Shown piece after piece: positions 1-8,577 of a stretch of 64,000 bases of DNA (the first letter of the stretch is position 1; each line of letters opens with the position of its first letter). Under the pieces are notes generated by a model, which saw nothing but the letters and a program-made list of their open reading frames with translations, made no database searches and was not told where the DNA came from. Source of the DNA: an uncultured Lachnospiraceae bacterium (GTDB taxonomy: Bacteria; Bacillota; Clostridia; Lachnospirales; Lachnospiraceae); contig CAJTXP010000017.1 of assembly GCA_910583615.1 (NCBI GenBank), forward strand, positions 11,631-75,630. Reading direction: 5' to 3'. The translations under genes were made by a program, and so were the position numbers.

Positions 1-1227
1 TTCAGCACGCAGTTCGATCAGACGGAAAACTGTGATCATGTGACAAAAATCATCAATTATCTGAACGGCGCTTATATCTTTTCTCTGACCGACTTTCAGG
101 CGCTGCTTGGAGAACTGAGAATGGGCGGGCAGGCTTCGCAGTCGCCGACGAAAGGAGCGGGGAAGACTTTTTCCCATCCATCCGGGCTGAATCCCGGTCC
201 GTCGGCGCCGCTGAATCCGTCGCCGGCGCCTCCGCCTGGTCCGGTTCCGCTTCCGCCAGATCCTGCTCCGGCGCCGTATCCGAATCCTGGCCCGGCGCCG
301 ACGCCGCCCCCGTATCCGGGACCCGTACCGGCGCCTCCGGTTCCGGGCGGCGGAAATGCGGCAGGACCCGGAATCCAGACTCCGCCTGTACTTCAGCCGG
401 AGGGCAGGGCGGAAGGGGAAAGTAAAGAAAAGGGGATGAGCCTTTTCTATCTTCTGCGGCATTATGATAAAGAAAATGCGGGAATCTACAAGGCGCAGAA
501 GGAAGAGAGAAAGCAGCAGAAGGCTCAGAAAGAACCAAAGAAAAAGGAAAAAAAGGAGAAGCCGAAGAAAGAAAAGAAAGAAAAGAAAGAAAAGCAGAAG
601 AAGGGGTCCGGATTTGCGATTCCGGGGCAGATGGCTCCGCCGATACCGCCGCAGTCCGCAGGATCGCCTGTTCCGCCGATACCGCCGTCGGCGCCCATTC
701 CATCCGCAGCGCAGGCTCCTGGCGGAGCGGTTCCGGGGAGCGCGGCCGCTTCCCCGTATACGGCCGGACAGGGAGGAGCGCCGGTGATTCCGACTCCGCC
801 GCCCGCAGCATCTGCAGGCGGATACGGGAATCCGGGCGCGGACTTTGGCAATACCGTATTTATGGGCGCAGAAGCGGACGGAGATGACAGGACGGTGATC
901 ATGGGAGGCGGAGCCTCTGCAGAACCGCAGATTCATCCGCATCTGATCCGCAGAAAGAACAACGAACGGATTCCCATTCAGCAGAATGTCTTCCGTCTGG
1001 GCAGAAATCAGGATTTTAATGATTACGTCATACTTGGAAATGAGTTCGTGGGGAATACCCACTGCCATATTCTGGTGCGGGGAGAAGAATATTTTATTGT
1101 GGACGACAATTCCAAAAATCATACCCTTGTCAACGGAGTCATGGTCATGCCCGGAACGGAAGTAAAGCTCATGCACGGACAGACCATTATGCTGGCAGAC
1201 GAAGAGTTTGAGTTCCGGCTGTTTTAG
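1..1227 (+). CDS. FHA-domain protein, 5' end outside window
   Basis: Phosphothreonine-reader protein, probably cytoplasmic. The reading frame is open from base 1 without a stop, so the gene is cut by the left edge; a GTG at 40 is the first internal start codon and has no good ribosome site. Counting from that GTG: a short folded segment (1-35), a Pro/Gly/Ala-rich linker (about 40-110), a Lys/Glu-rich stretch (about 145-195), a second Pro-rich linker, and a C-terminal FHA domain (about 306-395) with the conserved RLGRNQ start and the KNHTLVNG loop where phosphothreonine is contacted. The next gene, a PP2C phosphatase, starts 11 bases later, and a Ser/Thr kinase follows. By family knowledge FHA proteins bind phosphorylated partners of such kinases; that it does so here is inference. 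The N-terminal part is unknown to me. Confidence 0.85.
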   Translation, partial: FSTQFDQTENCDHVTKIINYLNGAYIFSLTDFQALLGELRMGGQASQSPTKGAGKTFSHPSGLNPGPSAPLNPSPAPPPGPVPLPPDPAPAPYPNPGPAPTPPPYPGPVPAPPVPGGGNAAGPGIQTPPVLQPEGRAEGESKEKGMSLFYLLRHYDKENAGIYKAQKEERKQQKAQKEPKKKEKKEKPKKEKKEKKEKQKKGSGFAIPGQMAPPIPPQSAGSPVPPIPPSAPIPSAAQAPGGAVPGSAAASPYTAGQGGAPVIPTPPPAASAGGYGNPGADFGNTVFMGAEADGDDRTVIMGGGASAEPQIHPHLIRRKNNERIPIQQNVFRLGRNQDFNDYVILGNEFVGNTHCHILVRGEEYFIVDDNSKNHTLVNGVMVMPGTEVKLMHGQTIMLADEEFEFRLF

Positions 1228-1238
1228 AGGAAATTCTC

Positions 1239-2006
1239 ATGGAATTTTACATATCTGCAACAACGGATATCGGGACCAGAAGAAAGATCAACCAGGACAG
1301 CCTGTTTGTCCGGCGTCTGGAGACGCGGACCGGAAAGATGGCGCTGGCGGTCCTGTGCGACGGCATGGGCGGACTGAATTTCGGAGAGCTTGCCAGCGCC
1401 TCCATTATTGAAGCGTTTACAGACTGGATGTATCGGGATCTGTCCGTTCTGTCGCAGGATCCGCTGGAGGATCACGCGGTCCGGGAACAGTGGAGCAGTC
1501 TGATCGCAGAACAGAATCGGCGGATCCGCGCTTACGGACGGCGTTATCACTGCACGACAGGTTCTACGGTAACCGCGCTGCTTCTGACGGAACAGCGGTA
1601 CTTTCTGCTGAACATCGGCGACTCGCGCGCCTATGAGATCGCAGAACAGGTTACGCAGCTGACGGAGGACCATACCGTCGTTGCCAACGAGGTCCGTCTC
1701 GGAAATCTGACGAAAGAGCAGGCGGAGCATTCATCCATTCAGAATGTGTTGACCCGGTGCGTCGGAGTGCAGGAGGAGGCATGGCCGGATCTTTTCTTTG
1801 GAAATGTGAAAAAAGGGACCGTCTACATGCTGTGCTCGGACGGATTCCGGCACCGGCTTGCCACGGAGGAAATGCAGGAGCATCTTCTGTATGCAGCACG
1901 AAGAGCGCCTTCACAGATGAAGCGTCAGGAGGAATATCTGATTGAGCTTACCAAACAGCGGGGAGAGACAGATAATATTTCTGTTCTCACAATTTATACA
2001 GAATGA
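1239..2006 (+). CDS. PP2C-family Ser/Thr protein phosphatase
   Basis: Metal-dependent phosphoprotein phosphatase (PrpC/Stp type), 255 residues, the usual size for the bacterial family, with no membrane segment. PP2C motifs appear in order: NQDS near residue 20, LCDGMGGLNFGELAS (metal-binding Asp, 45-60), GSTVTALLL, NIGDSRAY, LTEDHTV, LCSDGF and a final TDNISVL. The metal-binding aspartates are present, so it should be active. It sits directly downstream of the FHA gene and upstream of the kinase at 2456, the classical kinase/phosphatase pairing. Its 3' end overlaps the next small gene. It probably reverses phosphorylation by one or both kinases of the island (inference). Confidence 0.93.
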   Translation: MEFYISATTDIGTRRKINQDSLFVRRLETRTGKMALAVLCDGMGGLNFGELASASIIEAFTDWMYRDLSVLSQDPLEDHAVREQWSSLIAEQNRRIRAYGRRYHCTTGSTVTALLLTEQRYFLLNIGDSRAYEIAEQVTQLTEDHTVVANEVRLGNLTKEQAEHSSIQNVLTRCVGVQEEAWPDLFFGNVKKGTVYMLCSDGFRHRLATEEMQEHLLYAARRAPSQMKRQEEYLIELTKQRGETDNISVLTIYTE

Positions 2007-2277
2007 CCGGTTTTTGTGGTGTCTGGCGGGAATGGGCCTCCTGCTGGCAGTTCTCTTCGTGCTGCTTAAAGCAGTCTCCGGACGGAAACGGCAGCATGCA
2101 GAGAAAACGTCGTGCGCCGGTTCGGGACATGTGACCGGGGACACAGCGGAAATGCCGGCATTTCAGGAGATCTGTCTGGAGCAGTACGGCTTCCGGGTCG
2201 TGGAGGACATTACCTATATTCATACGAAAGACCGGATTGTACCGGAGGAGGATGGGAGTACAGGATGGAATGGATAA
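1942..2277 (+). CDS. Small single-helix membrane protein
   Basis: Protein of about 111 residues that I do not recognise. It has one hydrophobic helix (about residues 26-46, LWCLAGMGLLLAVLFVLLKA) followed by a basic stop-transfer stretch (SGRKRQ) and a roughly 60-residue polar tail. The proposed TTG start lies inside the phosphatase gene (65-base overlap) and is supported by AGGAGG at 1927-1932, nine bases upstream. A TTG at 2014 or ATG at 2032 are shorter alternatives without clear ribosome sites. Its end overlaps the next small gene. Position between phosphatase and kinase suggests an accessory subunit of the signalling module (inference). Confidence 0.55.
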   Translation: MSLPNSGERQIIFLFSQFIQNDRFLWCLAGMGLLLAVLFVLLKAVSGRKRQHAEKTSCAGSGHVTGDTAEMPAFQEICLEQYGFRVVEDITYIHTKDRIVPEEDGSTGWNG

Positions 2278-2423
2278 GCGATGAACTGTTATTTTACGGA
2301 GGAATGGCCGCTGCCGGCTGCTCATTGCTGGCAATGATCCTGTATCTGTGCATTTCACAGATCAAAAAAGTGCGTCTGAATGCCAGACTGGACGCGGAGT
2401 ATGGAGAGCGGAAGAAGAAATAA
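2265..2423 (+). CDS. 52-residue single-helix membrane protein
   Basis: Tiny protein with one hydrophobic helix (about residues 9-31) and a strongly basic cytoplasmic tail ending ERKKK. The ATG at 2265 is preceded by a GGAGGAGG run at 2244-2251, and the gene overlaps the preceding small gene by 13 bases, so the two are probably coupled. A 45-residue protein of the same build (one helix plus basic tail) lies next to the second kinase at 22000. I know no family for it; it may be a membrane partner of the kinase that follows 32 bases downstream. Confidence 0.5.
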   Translation: MEWISDELLFYGGMAAAGCSLLAMILYLCISQIKKVRLNARLDAEYGERKKK

Positions 2424-2455
2424 GAAATTACGAAAGAAATGCAGGAGAGAGCAGC

Positions 2456-5341
2456 ATGTCGGAAATCATTGCATCAACTTATGAACTGATCGGGAAAATC
2501 GGCGCCGGAGGGGGAGGAGTCGTCTATCTGGCCAACCATCTGCGCCTTGGCAAGCGGGTGATCCTGAAAGCGGATAAAAGAAAGATCACGACCCGGCCGG
2601 ACCTGCTCCGCCGGGAAGTGGACGTCCTGAAGGATCTGAGCCATCCGTATATCCCGCAGGTCTATGATTTCTTTGTAGAACATGACGTTGTCTATACGGC
2701 GATGGACTATATCGAGGGCGAGAGCCTAGACCGGCCGCTGAAGCGGGGAGAACGGTATCCACAGCCGCTGGTCATCAAATGGGCCAGGCAGCTTCTGGAG
2801 GCACTTCAGTATCTGCACAGTCCCATTCACGGCGATCCGCCGAGAGGATATGTGCACAGCGACATCAAGCCTGCCAATCTGATGCGAAGGCCCAATAACG
2901 ATATCTGTCTCATTGACTTCAACATCGCGCTTGCCCTGGGGGAAGAGAATGTGATCGGCTGCAGCGCCGGGTACGCTTCTCCCGAACATTACGGCCTGGA
3001 TTTTTCAACCGATGACGATACGAAGACCAGAAAGCCGGAACCGGAGCCGGGCGGAGAGACCCGGCTGATGCCGGGAAGCTCGGGAGCGCCGACCGTTACG
3101 ATGCCGGGGAATTCTCTGTCCGGGACCATGCGGATGAAGACGATCCTTCCGGACGTCCGTTCGGATATCTACAGTGTGGGCGCCACGCTCTACCATCTTC
3201 TGAGCGGAGTCCGGCCGGCCAGAAACGCGAAAGAGGTTATTCCGCTTTCAACAGAAGAATTCAGCCCGCAGATCGTGGAGATCATTTCCAAAGCGATGAA
3301 TCCCAATCCGAATCTCCGGTATCAGACGGCGGAAGAGATGCTGGATGTATTGAATCATCTGCATGAAAACGATCCAAGAACACGCCGCTTTAAGAGAAAC
3401 CGGCGGATCAGCATGATTGCTCTGTCGGCGGTCCTGCTGGCAGGAGTTGGCGTTTCTTTTACGGGACTGAAAAGGATGCAGGTGGCTGAGCGCTTTTTAA
3501 AACTTGCCGAATATGCGCAGAACGCCCGGGCGGACGGGGATCTGGACGCCGCGGTCGCTTATGCGCTTCAGGCCATTCCGGAGCGGACTGGTATCCTGAC
3601 TCCGAAATATCCCGCCGAGGCACAGAAGGCGTTGACGGATGCTCTGGGCGTCTATGATCTGGCGGACGGCTACAAATCTCATGGGACGGTGGAACTCCCG
3701 GCCGCTCCCCTGTGCATGAAGCTTTCACCGGACGGCAGGACGGCATGCGCCGTTTACGCCTGGTCGGCTGCTGTTTTCGATACGGATACCGGAGCGGTCC
3801 TGACAGAGCTTCCGGTGGAGGAGTCCGCTTTGTCAGAGGTGGAATTTCTGGACGATCATGTGATCCTTGTTGCCGGAAAGGGTGCCCTTCAGGCATATGA
3901 CCTGGAGAAAGAGGCGGTACTGTGGAGCGGCGAACCCGCCACTTCCATCGCAGTTTCCGGTGACGGGAAACGTGCGGCAGCCGTCTATAAGGAAGAGACA
4001 AAAGCGTATATATACGACACTGCTGACGGACGGATTCTGTATACGGTTGATTTTGGAGAAAGGCACCAGAAAGTGACGGTCAATGACAGCTTCGCCAATC
4101 CCAATGACAATCTGTTTGCCCTGAATCAGGACGGTACGCTGCTGGGAGTCAGTTTTTCCGACGGTTCTCTGAAAATCTGTGATCTGAAACATCCGGAAGA
4201 GGATCTGGAGATCTTTGATGAGACTTCCGGCTATATGCATTTTGAAGGAGGGTTTTATACACGATATTTTGCTTTTTCCGCATACAATCCGTCAGGGTCG
4301 GTATTTGCCGTTGTCGACGCCGTAGATCAGGTTCAGATCGGAGGCTTTGAATCGGACGGCGCCGCCTACAGCGTACAGACCGACGGTACCGGCATCTATC
4401 TTCAAAGCGAAAACCTGTTCGTCCGCATCCATCCGGAGACCGGAGAGCAGACGCCGCTGGTGGCGACGCCGGAAATGATTCAGAGTTACGCCAGAAGCGA
4501 AAGCCATACCCTGATCGCGTCGGAAGAAGAATTCCAGTTTTTTGACCGGAATGCGGGGCTGACCGACCGTTATGAGAAGGAATACGAGAGTAATTTCCTT
4601 CAGATCGCAGAAGGAATGGCTTTGATCGGAAGCAGCGACTCTCCGGTGATCCGGGTCATGGAGTACGAAAATTATCCGGATACGGAGTTGTTCAGCTATG
4701 ATCCGCTTTATGACCATGATGAAGCAAGGATCAGTGCGGATCAGAAAACAGTGATGCTTTTTTCCTATGATGAATTCCGGCTGTATGACATGGACGGAAC
4801 GCTGCTGACAGAGACGGAGATTCCGGATGCCGCGCAGGTCTATGACCAGCAGTACATCCGGGACGAAGAAGGATCCCGGCTGGAAGTGATCTACAATGAC
4901 GGAACGGTTGCCGCCTACAGCGCCGGAGACGGAAGCCGTCTGTATGAAAAGAAGGGCGAAAAGCCGGATCAGAACATGTATGAGGAATTTGCTACGAATA
5001 CACTGCGGATCGAATCGCCGCTGCATGGAACGCCGGCTGCGTATGATCTCAAATCCGGTCGGCTTGTCCGGGAACTGGAGAAGGATACCTATCTTACCTA
5101 TGTGACCCAGGCCGGGGAATATGTGGTCGTTCAGTTTGTCACGGCGGACGGCTACTGTTATGGACAGCTGCTGGACAGCCGGTGCAGAGTGCTGGCGGAG
5201 CTGCCATACTTAAGCGACGTGATCGGCAATACGCTGATTTTCGACTACCCGACCGGGAACCTGAGGGAAGCGCAGATCTATGAGATCGGAGAGCTTTGTG
5301 AGATGGCGGAAAATAAACAGAATGGAGGAAGTGAAAAATGA
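2456..5341 (+). CDS. Membrane Ser/Thr protein kinase with extracytoplasmic propeller-like domain
   Basis: Transmembrane Hanks-type kinase of 961 residues; ATG at 2456 follows an AGGAGAG ribosome site. Kinase domain at about 10-300: glycine loop GAGGGGVVY (about 16-24), catalytic Lys in VILK (about 38), catalytic loop HSDIKPAN (about 134), metal-binding DFN (about 154), SPEHYG, then an inserted linker before DVRSDIYSVGATLYHLLSG. HRD is replaced by HSD and DFG by DFN, but catalytic Asp and metal Asp are kept. One membrane helix lies at about 317-338. The remaining 600 residues, predicted outside, show repeated short beta-rich units of WD40/quinoprotein type and no PASTA repeats. The stop codon overlaps the start of the surface-protein gene (ATGA), so kinase and surface protein are translationally coupled. 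The external ligand is unknown. Confidence 0.9.
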   Translation: MSEIIASTYELIGKIGAGGGGVVYLANHLRLGKRVILKADKRKITTRPDLLRREVDVLKDLSHPYIPQVYDFFVEHDVVYTAMDYIEGESLDRPLKRGERYPQPLVIKWARQLLEALQYLHSPIHGDPPRGYVHSDIKPANLMRRPNNDICLIDFNIALALGEENVIGCSAGYASPEHYGLDFSTDDDTKTRKPEPEPGGETRLMPGSSGAPTVTMPGNSLSGTMRMKTILPDVRSDIYSVGATLYHLLSGVRPARNAKEVIPLSTEEFSPQIVEIISKAMNPNPNLRYQTAEEMLDVLNHLHENDPRTRRFKRNRRISMIALSAVLLAGVGVSFTGLKRMQVAERFLKLAEYAQNARADGDLDAAVAYALQAIPERTGILTPKYPAEAQKALTDALGVYDLADGYKSHGTVELPAAPLCMKLSPDGRTACAVYAWSAAVFDTDTGAVLTELPVEESALSEVEFLDDHVILVAGKGALQAYDLEKEAVLWSGEPATSIAVSGDGKRAAAVYKEETKAYIYDTADGRILYTVDFGERHQKVTVNDSFANPNDNLFALNQDGTLLGVSFSDGSLKICDLKHPEEDLEIFDETSGYMHFEGGFYTRYFAFSAYNPSGSVFAVVDAVDQVQIGGFESDGAAYSVQTDGTGIYLQSENLFVRIHPETGEQTPLVATPEMIQSYARSESHTLIASEEEFQFFDRNAGLTDRYEKEYESNFLQIAEGMALIGSSDSPVIRVMEYENYPDTELFSYDPLYDHDEARISADQKTVMLFSYDEFRLYDMDGTLLTETEIPDAAQVYDQQYIRDEEGSRLEVIYNDGTVAAYSAGDGSRLYEKKGEKPDQNMYEEFATNTLRIESPLHGTPAAYDLKSGRLVRELEKDTYLTYVTQAGEYVVVQFVTADGYCYGQLLDSRCRVLAELPYLSDVIGNTLIFDYPTGNLREAQIYEIGELCEMAENKQNGGSEK

Positions 5342-8334
5342 AACTGAGAAAGTACCTGGCATTGTTTCTGGCGGCGGCGCTGATGGTGTCTGCCCTGCCA
5401 CAGAGAGGAAGCGCGGCGGCTGCTTCGGAAATTGTGGAAGATGCAGATGCGGGAGAAGGCGAAGCTATAGCAGAAGCTGAAAATTCAAATTTGGAACCGG
5501 GGGGTAATGCTGGAAGCGTAAATGAATCGGGAACGGCGGATAAGCCGGAGACGGTGGATGAATCAGGAACGACAGATGAGTCGCAGACGGTAGATGAATC
5601 AGCAGCGGCGGATAAATCGGAAAATCCGGATGGGCAGGAAACGCCGGATGAATCGAAAAAAACGGATGAACAGAATATGCCGGATAAGCCTAACGGGGAT
5701 GGGCGTAAAGATTTAGAGGAAGAAAAAGCGCCGGAGAAGTCCGAAACAGGAGAAACAGCTGGAGAAGCAGGTCCGAAAGAACCGGGGCAGACGGATCCGG
5801 AAACATCAACCGATGATGCAACGCCGGAAACAGATGAGCCTTTGGATCATACAGCATCTAAAGAAACAGAGGAAACGAATAAGGAGACTGCGGATTCGGA
5901 AAAGGCAGACAACACAGAAAGCGCAGAGGTTCAGGAAGACGGTGTACCAAAAACAGCAGAATCAGAAATGCCAAATGAAGTGTTGGCTGTAAATCCAGAA
6001 GACGGGCTGGAAACACAGGAAGGGGATATTGCGGGCGGCGTTGACGGGGATATTACCTGGAGGATTGATGCAGATGGGAAGCTGACGGTGAGTGGGACGG
6101 GGGATGTGACTAATACAGACGCATGGCCATGGGCCTCATATAGAGAAAATATTGTTTCTGCTGAAGTTAATGTGACAGGTATGACAGATGCAAGTGGGAT
6201 GTTTTCTTATTGCAGCAACTTAAACAGTTTGGATTTGAGCAACTTTGATACATCAAATGTGACACATATGAGAGATATGTTTTCAGGATGTACTGGTATG
6301 ACAAAAATTTTCACTCCATGTAATGTCAATGTATCTACAGTATTGCCTTTGGTATTAGATGAATTTTGGTTTCTTCCAGATGGAACAGAGATCACAGAAC
6401 TGCCTCAGAATCTAGATCACAGTGTAGCGATAATCCGCTGCAGGAATCCAAAGATTATCACAACCACGTCTGACCTGAACATGGACGACGTGATCTGGGT
6501 AAAATATGTTCCATATTCTTATACGGTTGAGACAAATAACTGGGATGAAGATAATAAAGTTACATTCTCTATTGAGAAAGGAGAACTCGCAAAGGGCTTA
6601 CAGATTTATCCGGAGACAGGAGAGATCTATGGCGTACCGTTGGAGACAGGAGAATTTCCAATCACCGTAAAAGCTTCCTACAGTAATCCGGAATATTTTC
6701 CCTCTTATGCAGACCTAAGCCTGACTGTCATAGATAATACAGATAACAACGTGCTGAATGCTTCAGACGCAGGGTATGCAATGATAGCAAGTATTGGTGT
6801 GCAGGTTTTTGATTCTGCAGGTTCTTTTTCTTATATAGTGACAGAGAGTGAGGATCAGCTGTTCGTGTCTGAAGGTGTATATGATGAATTTATTGATTTC
6901 TGGCTGAATGGCGAGAAGCTTGTTGCGGGAGAAGATTATACATCAGAAAGCGGAAGTACGAGAATCACGATTCCGAAACAGACGTTGGAAGAGAAAGCCA
7001 TTCAGGACGGAATTAACACGATTGCAGCGGAATTCCGTGTGGGTGGAAATCTGGGCAATGCTTTGAAGCGCACCGCTCAGAATTTTCGGATGGATATGAT
7101 AACCCGCCGCAGGAATCCAAAGATTATCACAACCACACCGGACCTGAACATGGACGACGTGATCCGGGTAAAATATGTTCCTTATTCTTATACGGTTGAG
7201 ACAAATAACTGGGATGAAGATAACAAAGTCACATTCTCCATTGAAAAAGGCGAGCTTGCAGAGGGCCTGCAGATTTACCCGGAGACAGGCGAGATTTATG
7301 GCGTACCGTTGGAGACAGGCGAGTTCCCAATCACCGTAAAAGCTTCCTACAGTAATTCGGAGTATTTTCCTTCTTATGCAGATTTAACACTAACTGTTTT
7401 GGATAATACTGACAACAATGTGCTCAATGCTTCCGATGAAGGCTATGAAGTGGAGAAGTATATTGGTTCGCAGGTTTTTGATTCTGCAGGTTCTTTTTCT
7501 TATGTAGTGACAGAGAGCAATGATCAGCTGTTTGTTTCCTCAGGTGAATATAATGAATTCATTGATTTCTGGCTGAATGGCAAGAAGCTTGTTGCGGGAG
7601 AAGATTATACATCAGAAAGCGGAAGCACGAGAATTACGATTAGAAAGCAGACTTTTGAAGAAAAGGCTGACCAGGACGGAACCAACACGATTGCAGCGGA
7701 ATTCCGTGTGGGCGGAAATCCGGACAATGCTTTGAAGCGCACCGCTCAGAATTTCCGGATGGATATTCAGGGCGGCAGCAGTAATAACGAACATGGTTCC
7801 GGCTCCGGTTCCGGCAGCAGAGGCAGGGGAGGAGATTCCGGCGGAAGTTCGTCCGGAGGCGGAACGGAAAGCGTTTCTTACGCTACATCCGTGATACGTC
7901 TGGTTGATGCATCCGGCAATCCACTGCCTGATACGGCGCTGGAGCTTCATTCCACTCCGCAGGAAGCCCGTACGGACCGAAACGGAATCGCTGTATTTGC
8001 GGGAGTGGAAACTGGCGTACATACACTTTATGCAAAAGACGGAAACGGCACGGTCTTTGCTTTGAAAAGCTTTGAACTGCTGTTTGGGGAGCATACAGGA
8101 ATAAACGGAGATCAGATTACTGTAAAAGCAGGCGCGGCATTCACTCTGAGTGTTCAGGTGGATGGAAACGAGCTGAAGTTTTTGAGTCTTCGGGATGGAG
8201 ACCTTTATCAGGTCGTGTCTGCGGCAACCGGCGATAATGACGTTCCTTTGATGTGGTTCCTTTTATCCATGCTGTCTGCGGGCGCAGTATCCGGAAGCAT
8301 CCGGTACAGGCGCAGAAAACAATATGCCGGATAA
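5338..8334 (+). CDS. Large surface protein: BspA-like, duplicated Ig-like and Cna-B-like domains
   Basis: Exported protein of 998 residues. Signal peptide at 1-29; acidic Glu/Ser/Thr/Asp stalk (about 30-215); BspA/DUF285-type unit with LSNFDTSNVTHMRDMFSGC (about 290-310); two near-identical 223-residue repeats (about 365-587 and 588-810), each with a putative Ig fold (VKYVPYSYTVE) and a second domain ending AAEFRVGGN; a Gly/Ser linker; a Cna-B/SpaA-like domain (about 850-945); a C-terminal membrane helix; and a basic tail (RYRRRKQYAG). The helix is preceded by SAATGDN, which looks like a decayed sortase LPxTG signal. Start ATG overlaps the kinase stop by four bases. Likely an adhesin or cell-envelope scaffold; ligand unknown. 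It shares its C-terminal domains with the protein at 13582. Confidence 0.85.
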   Translation: MKLRKYLALFLAAALMVSALPQRGSAAAASEIVEDADAGEGEAIAEAENSNLEPGGNAGSVNESGTADKPETVDESGTTDESQTVDESAAADKSENPDGQETPDESKKTDEQNMPDKPNGDGRKDLEEEKAPEKSETGETAGEAGPKEPGQTDPETSTDDATPETDEPLDHTASKETEETNKETADSEKADNTESAEVQEDGVPKTAESEMPNEVLAVNPEDGLETQEGDIAGGVDGDITWRIDADGKLTVSGTGDVTNTDAWPWASYRENIVSAEVNVTGMTDASGMFSYCSNLNSLDLSNFDTSNVTHMRDMFSGCTGMTKIFTPCNVNVSTVLPLVLDEFWFLPDGTEITELPQNLDHSVAIIRCRNPKIITTTSDLNMDDVIWVKYVPYSYTVETNNWDEDNKVTFSIEKGELAKGLQIYPETGEIYGVPLETGEFPITVKASYSNPEYFPSYADLSLTVIDNTDNNVLNASDAGYAMIASIGVQVFDSAGSFSYIVTESEDQLFVSEGVYDEFIDFWLNGEKLVAGEDYTSESGSTRITIPKQTLEEKAIQDGINTIAAEFRVGGNLGNALKRTAQNFRMDMITRRRNPKIITTTPDLNMDDVIRVKYVPYSYTVETNNWDEDNKVTFSIEKGELAEGLQIYPETGEIYGVPLETGEFPITVKASYSNSEYFPSYADLTLTVLDNTDNNVLNASDEGYEVEKYIGSQVFDSAGSFSYVVTESNDQLFVSSGEYNEFIDFWLNGKKLVAGEDYTSESGSTRITIRKQTFEEKADQDGTNTIAAEFRVGGNPDNALKRTAQNFRMDIQGGSSNNEHGSGSGSGSRGRGGDSGGSSSGGGTESVSYATSVIRLVDASGNPLPDTALELHSTPQEARTDRNGIAVFAGVETGVHTLYAKDGNGTVFALKSFELLFGEHTGINGDQITVKAGAAFTLSVQVDGNELKFLSLRDGDLYQVVSAATGDNDVPLMWFLLSMLSAGAVSGSIRYRRRKQYAG
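6430..7767 (+). repeat. Tandem 669-bp intragenic duplication
   Basis: Copies run roughly 6430-7098 and 7099-7767, inside the surface-protein gene. The motif AGGAATCCAAAGATTATCAC begins at 6442 and again at 7111, a 669-base (223-codon) period. Long stretches are identical at DNA level, so the duplication looks recent or homogenised by recombination. Confidence 0.9.
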
Positions 8335-8413
8335 AAGCAGTACTATTGGTAATATGCGCAATGCGCATTTACAATAAAATATTTTAACGAAGGAGAAAAA
8401 GTGATGAAACTGA

Positions 8414-8514
8414 GGAGATTCCGAATGCTGCACAGATTGATGCTCAGCAGAAAGGGCGAAAAATCGGACAAAAATATGTACGAGGAATTCATTACAGATA
8501 CATTGCGTAGAAAG
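8414..8514 (+). pseudogene. Decayed fragment of a Ser/Thr kinase gene
   Basis: The spacer between two surface-protein genes holds two pieces that resemble the kinase gene at 2456. Bases 8414-8450 match 4816-4852 and bases 8451-8514 match 4951-5014, both at roughly three quarters identity by eye, with about 98 bases missing between them. The second piece keeps the kinase frame (KGEKSDKNMYEEF against KGEKPDQNMYEEF), while the first is read out of frame. A 37-codon open frame starting at ATG 8404 spans the fragment, and its first codons (MKLRR) resemble the start of the surface protein at 5338. I read this as debris of a deleted kinase/surface-protein cassette, not a working gene. The rest of the 8335-8577 spacer shows nothing I recognise except the ribosome site of the next gene. 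Confidence 0.7.
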
Positions 8515-8577
8515 TGATATATAGTAAGCTGATTATATAAAACAGTTGCTAAATAAATAATAAAAGGAGATGTACAA

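Noticed and set aside
8404..8517. 37-codon open frame with its own ATG
   Set aside because: It spans kinase-derived debris, partly out of frame; treated as pseudogene remnant.
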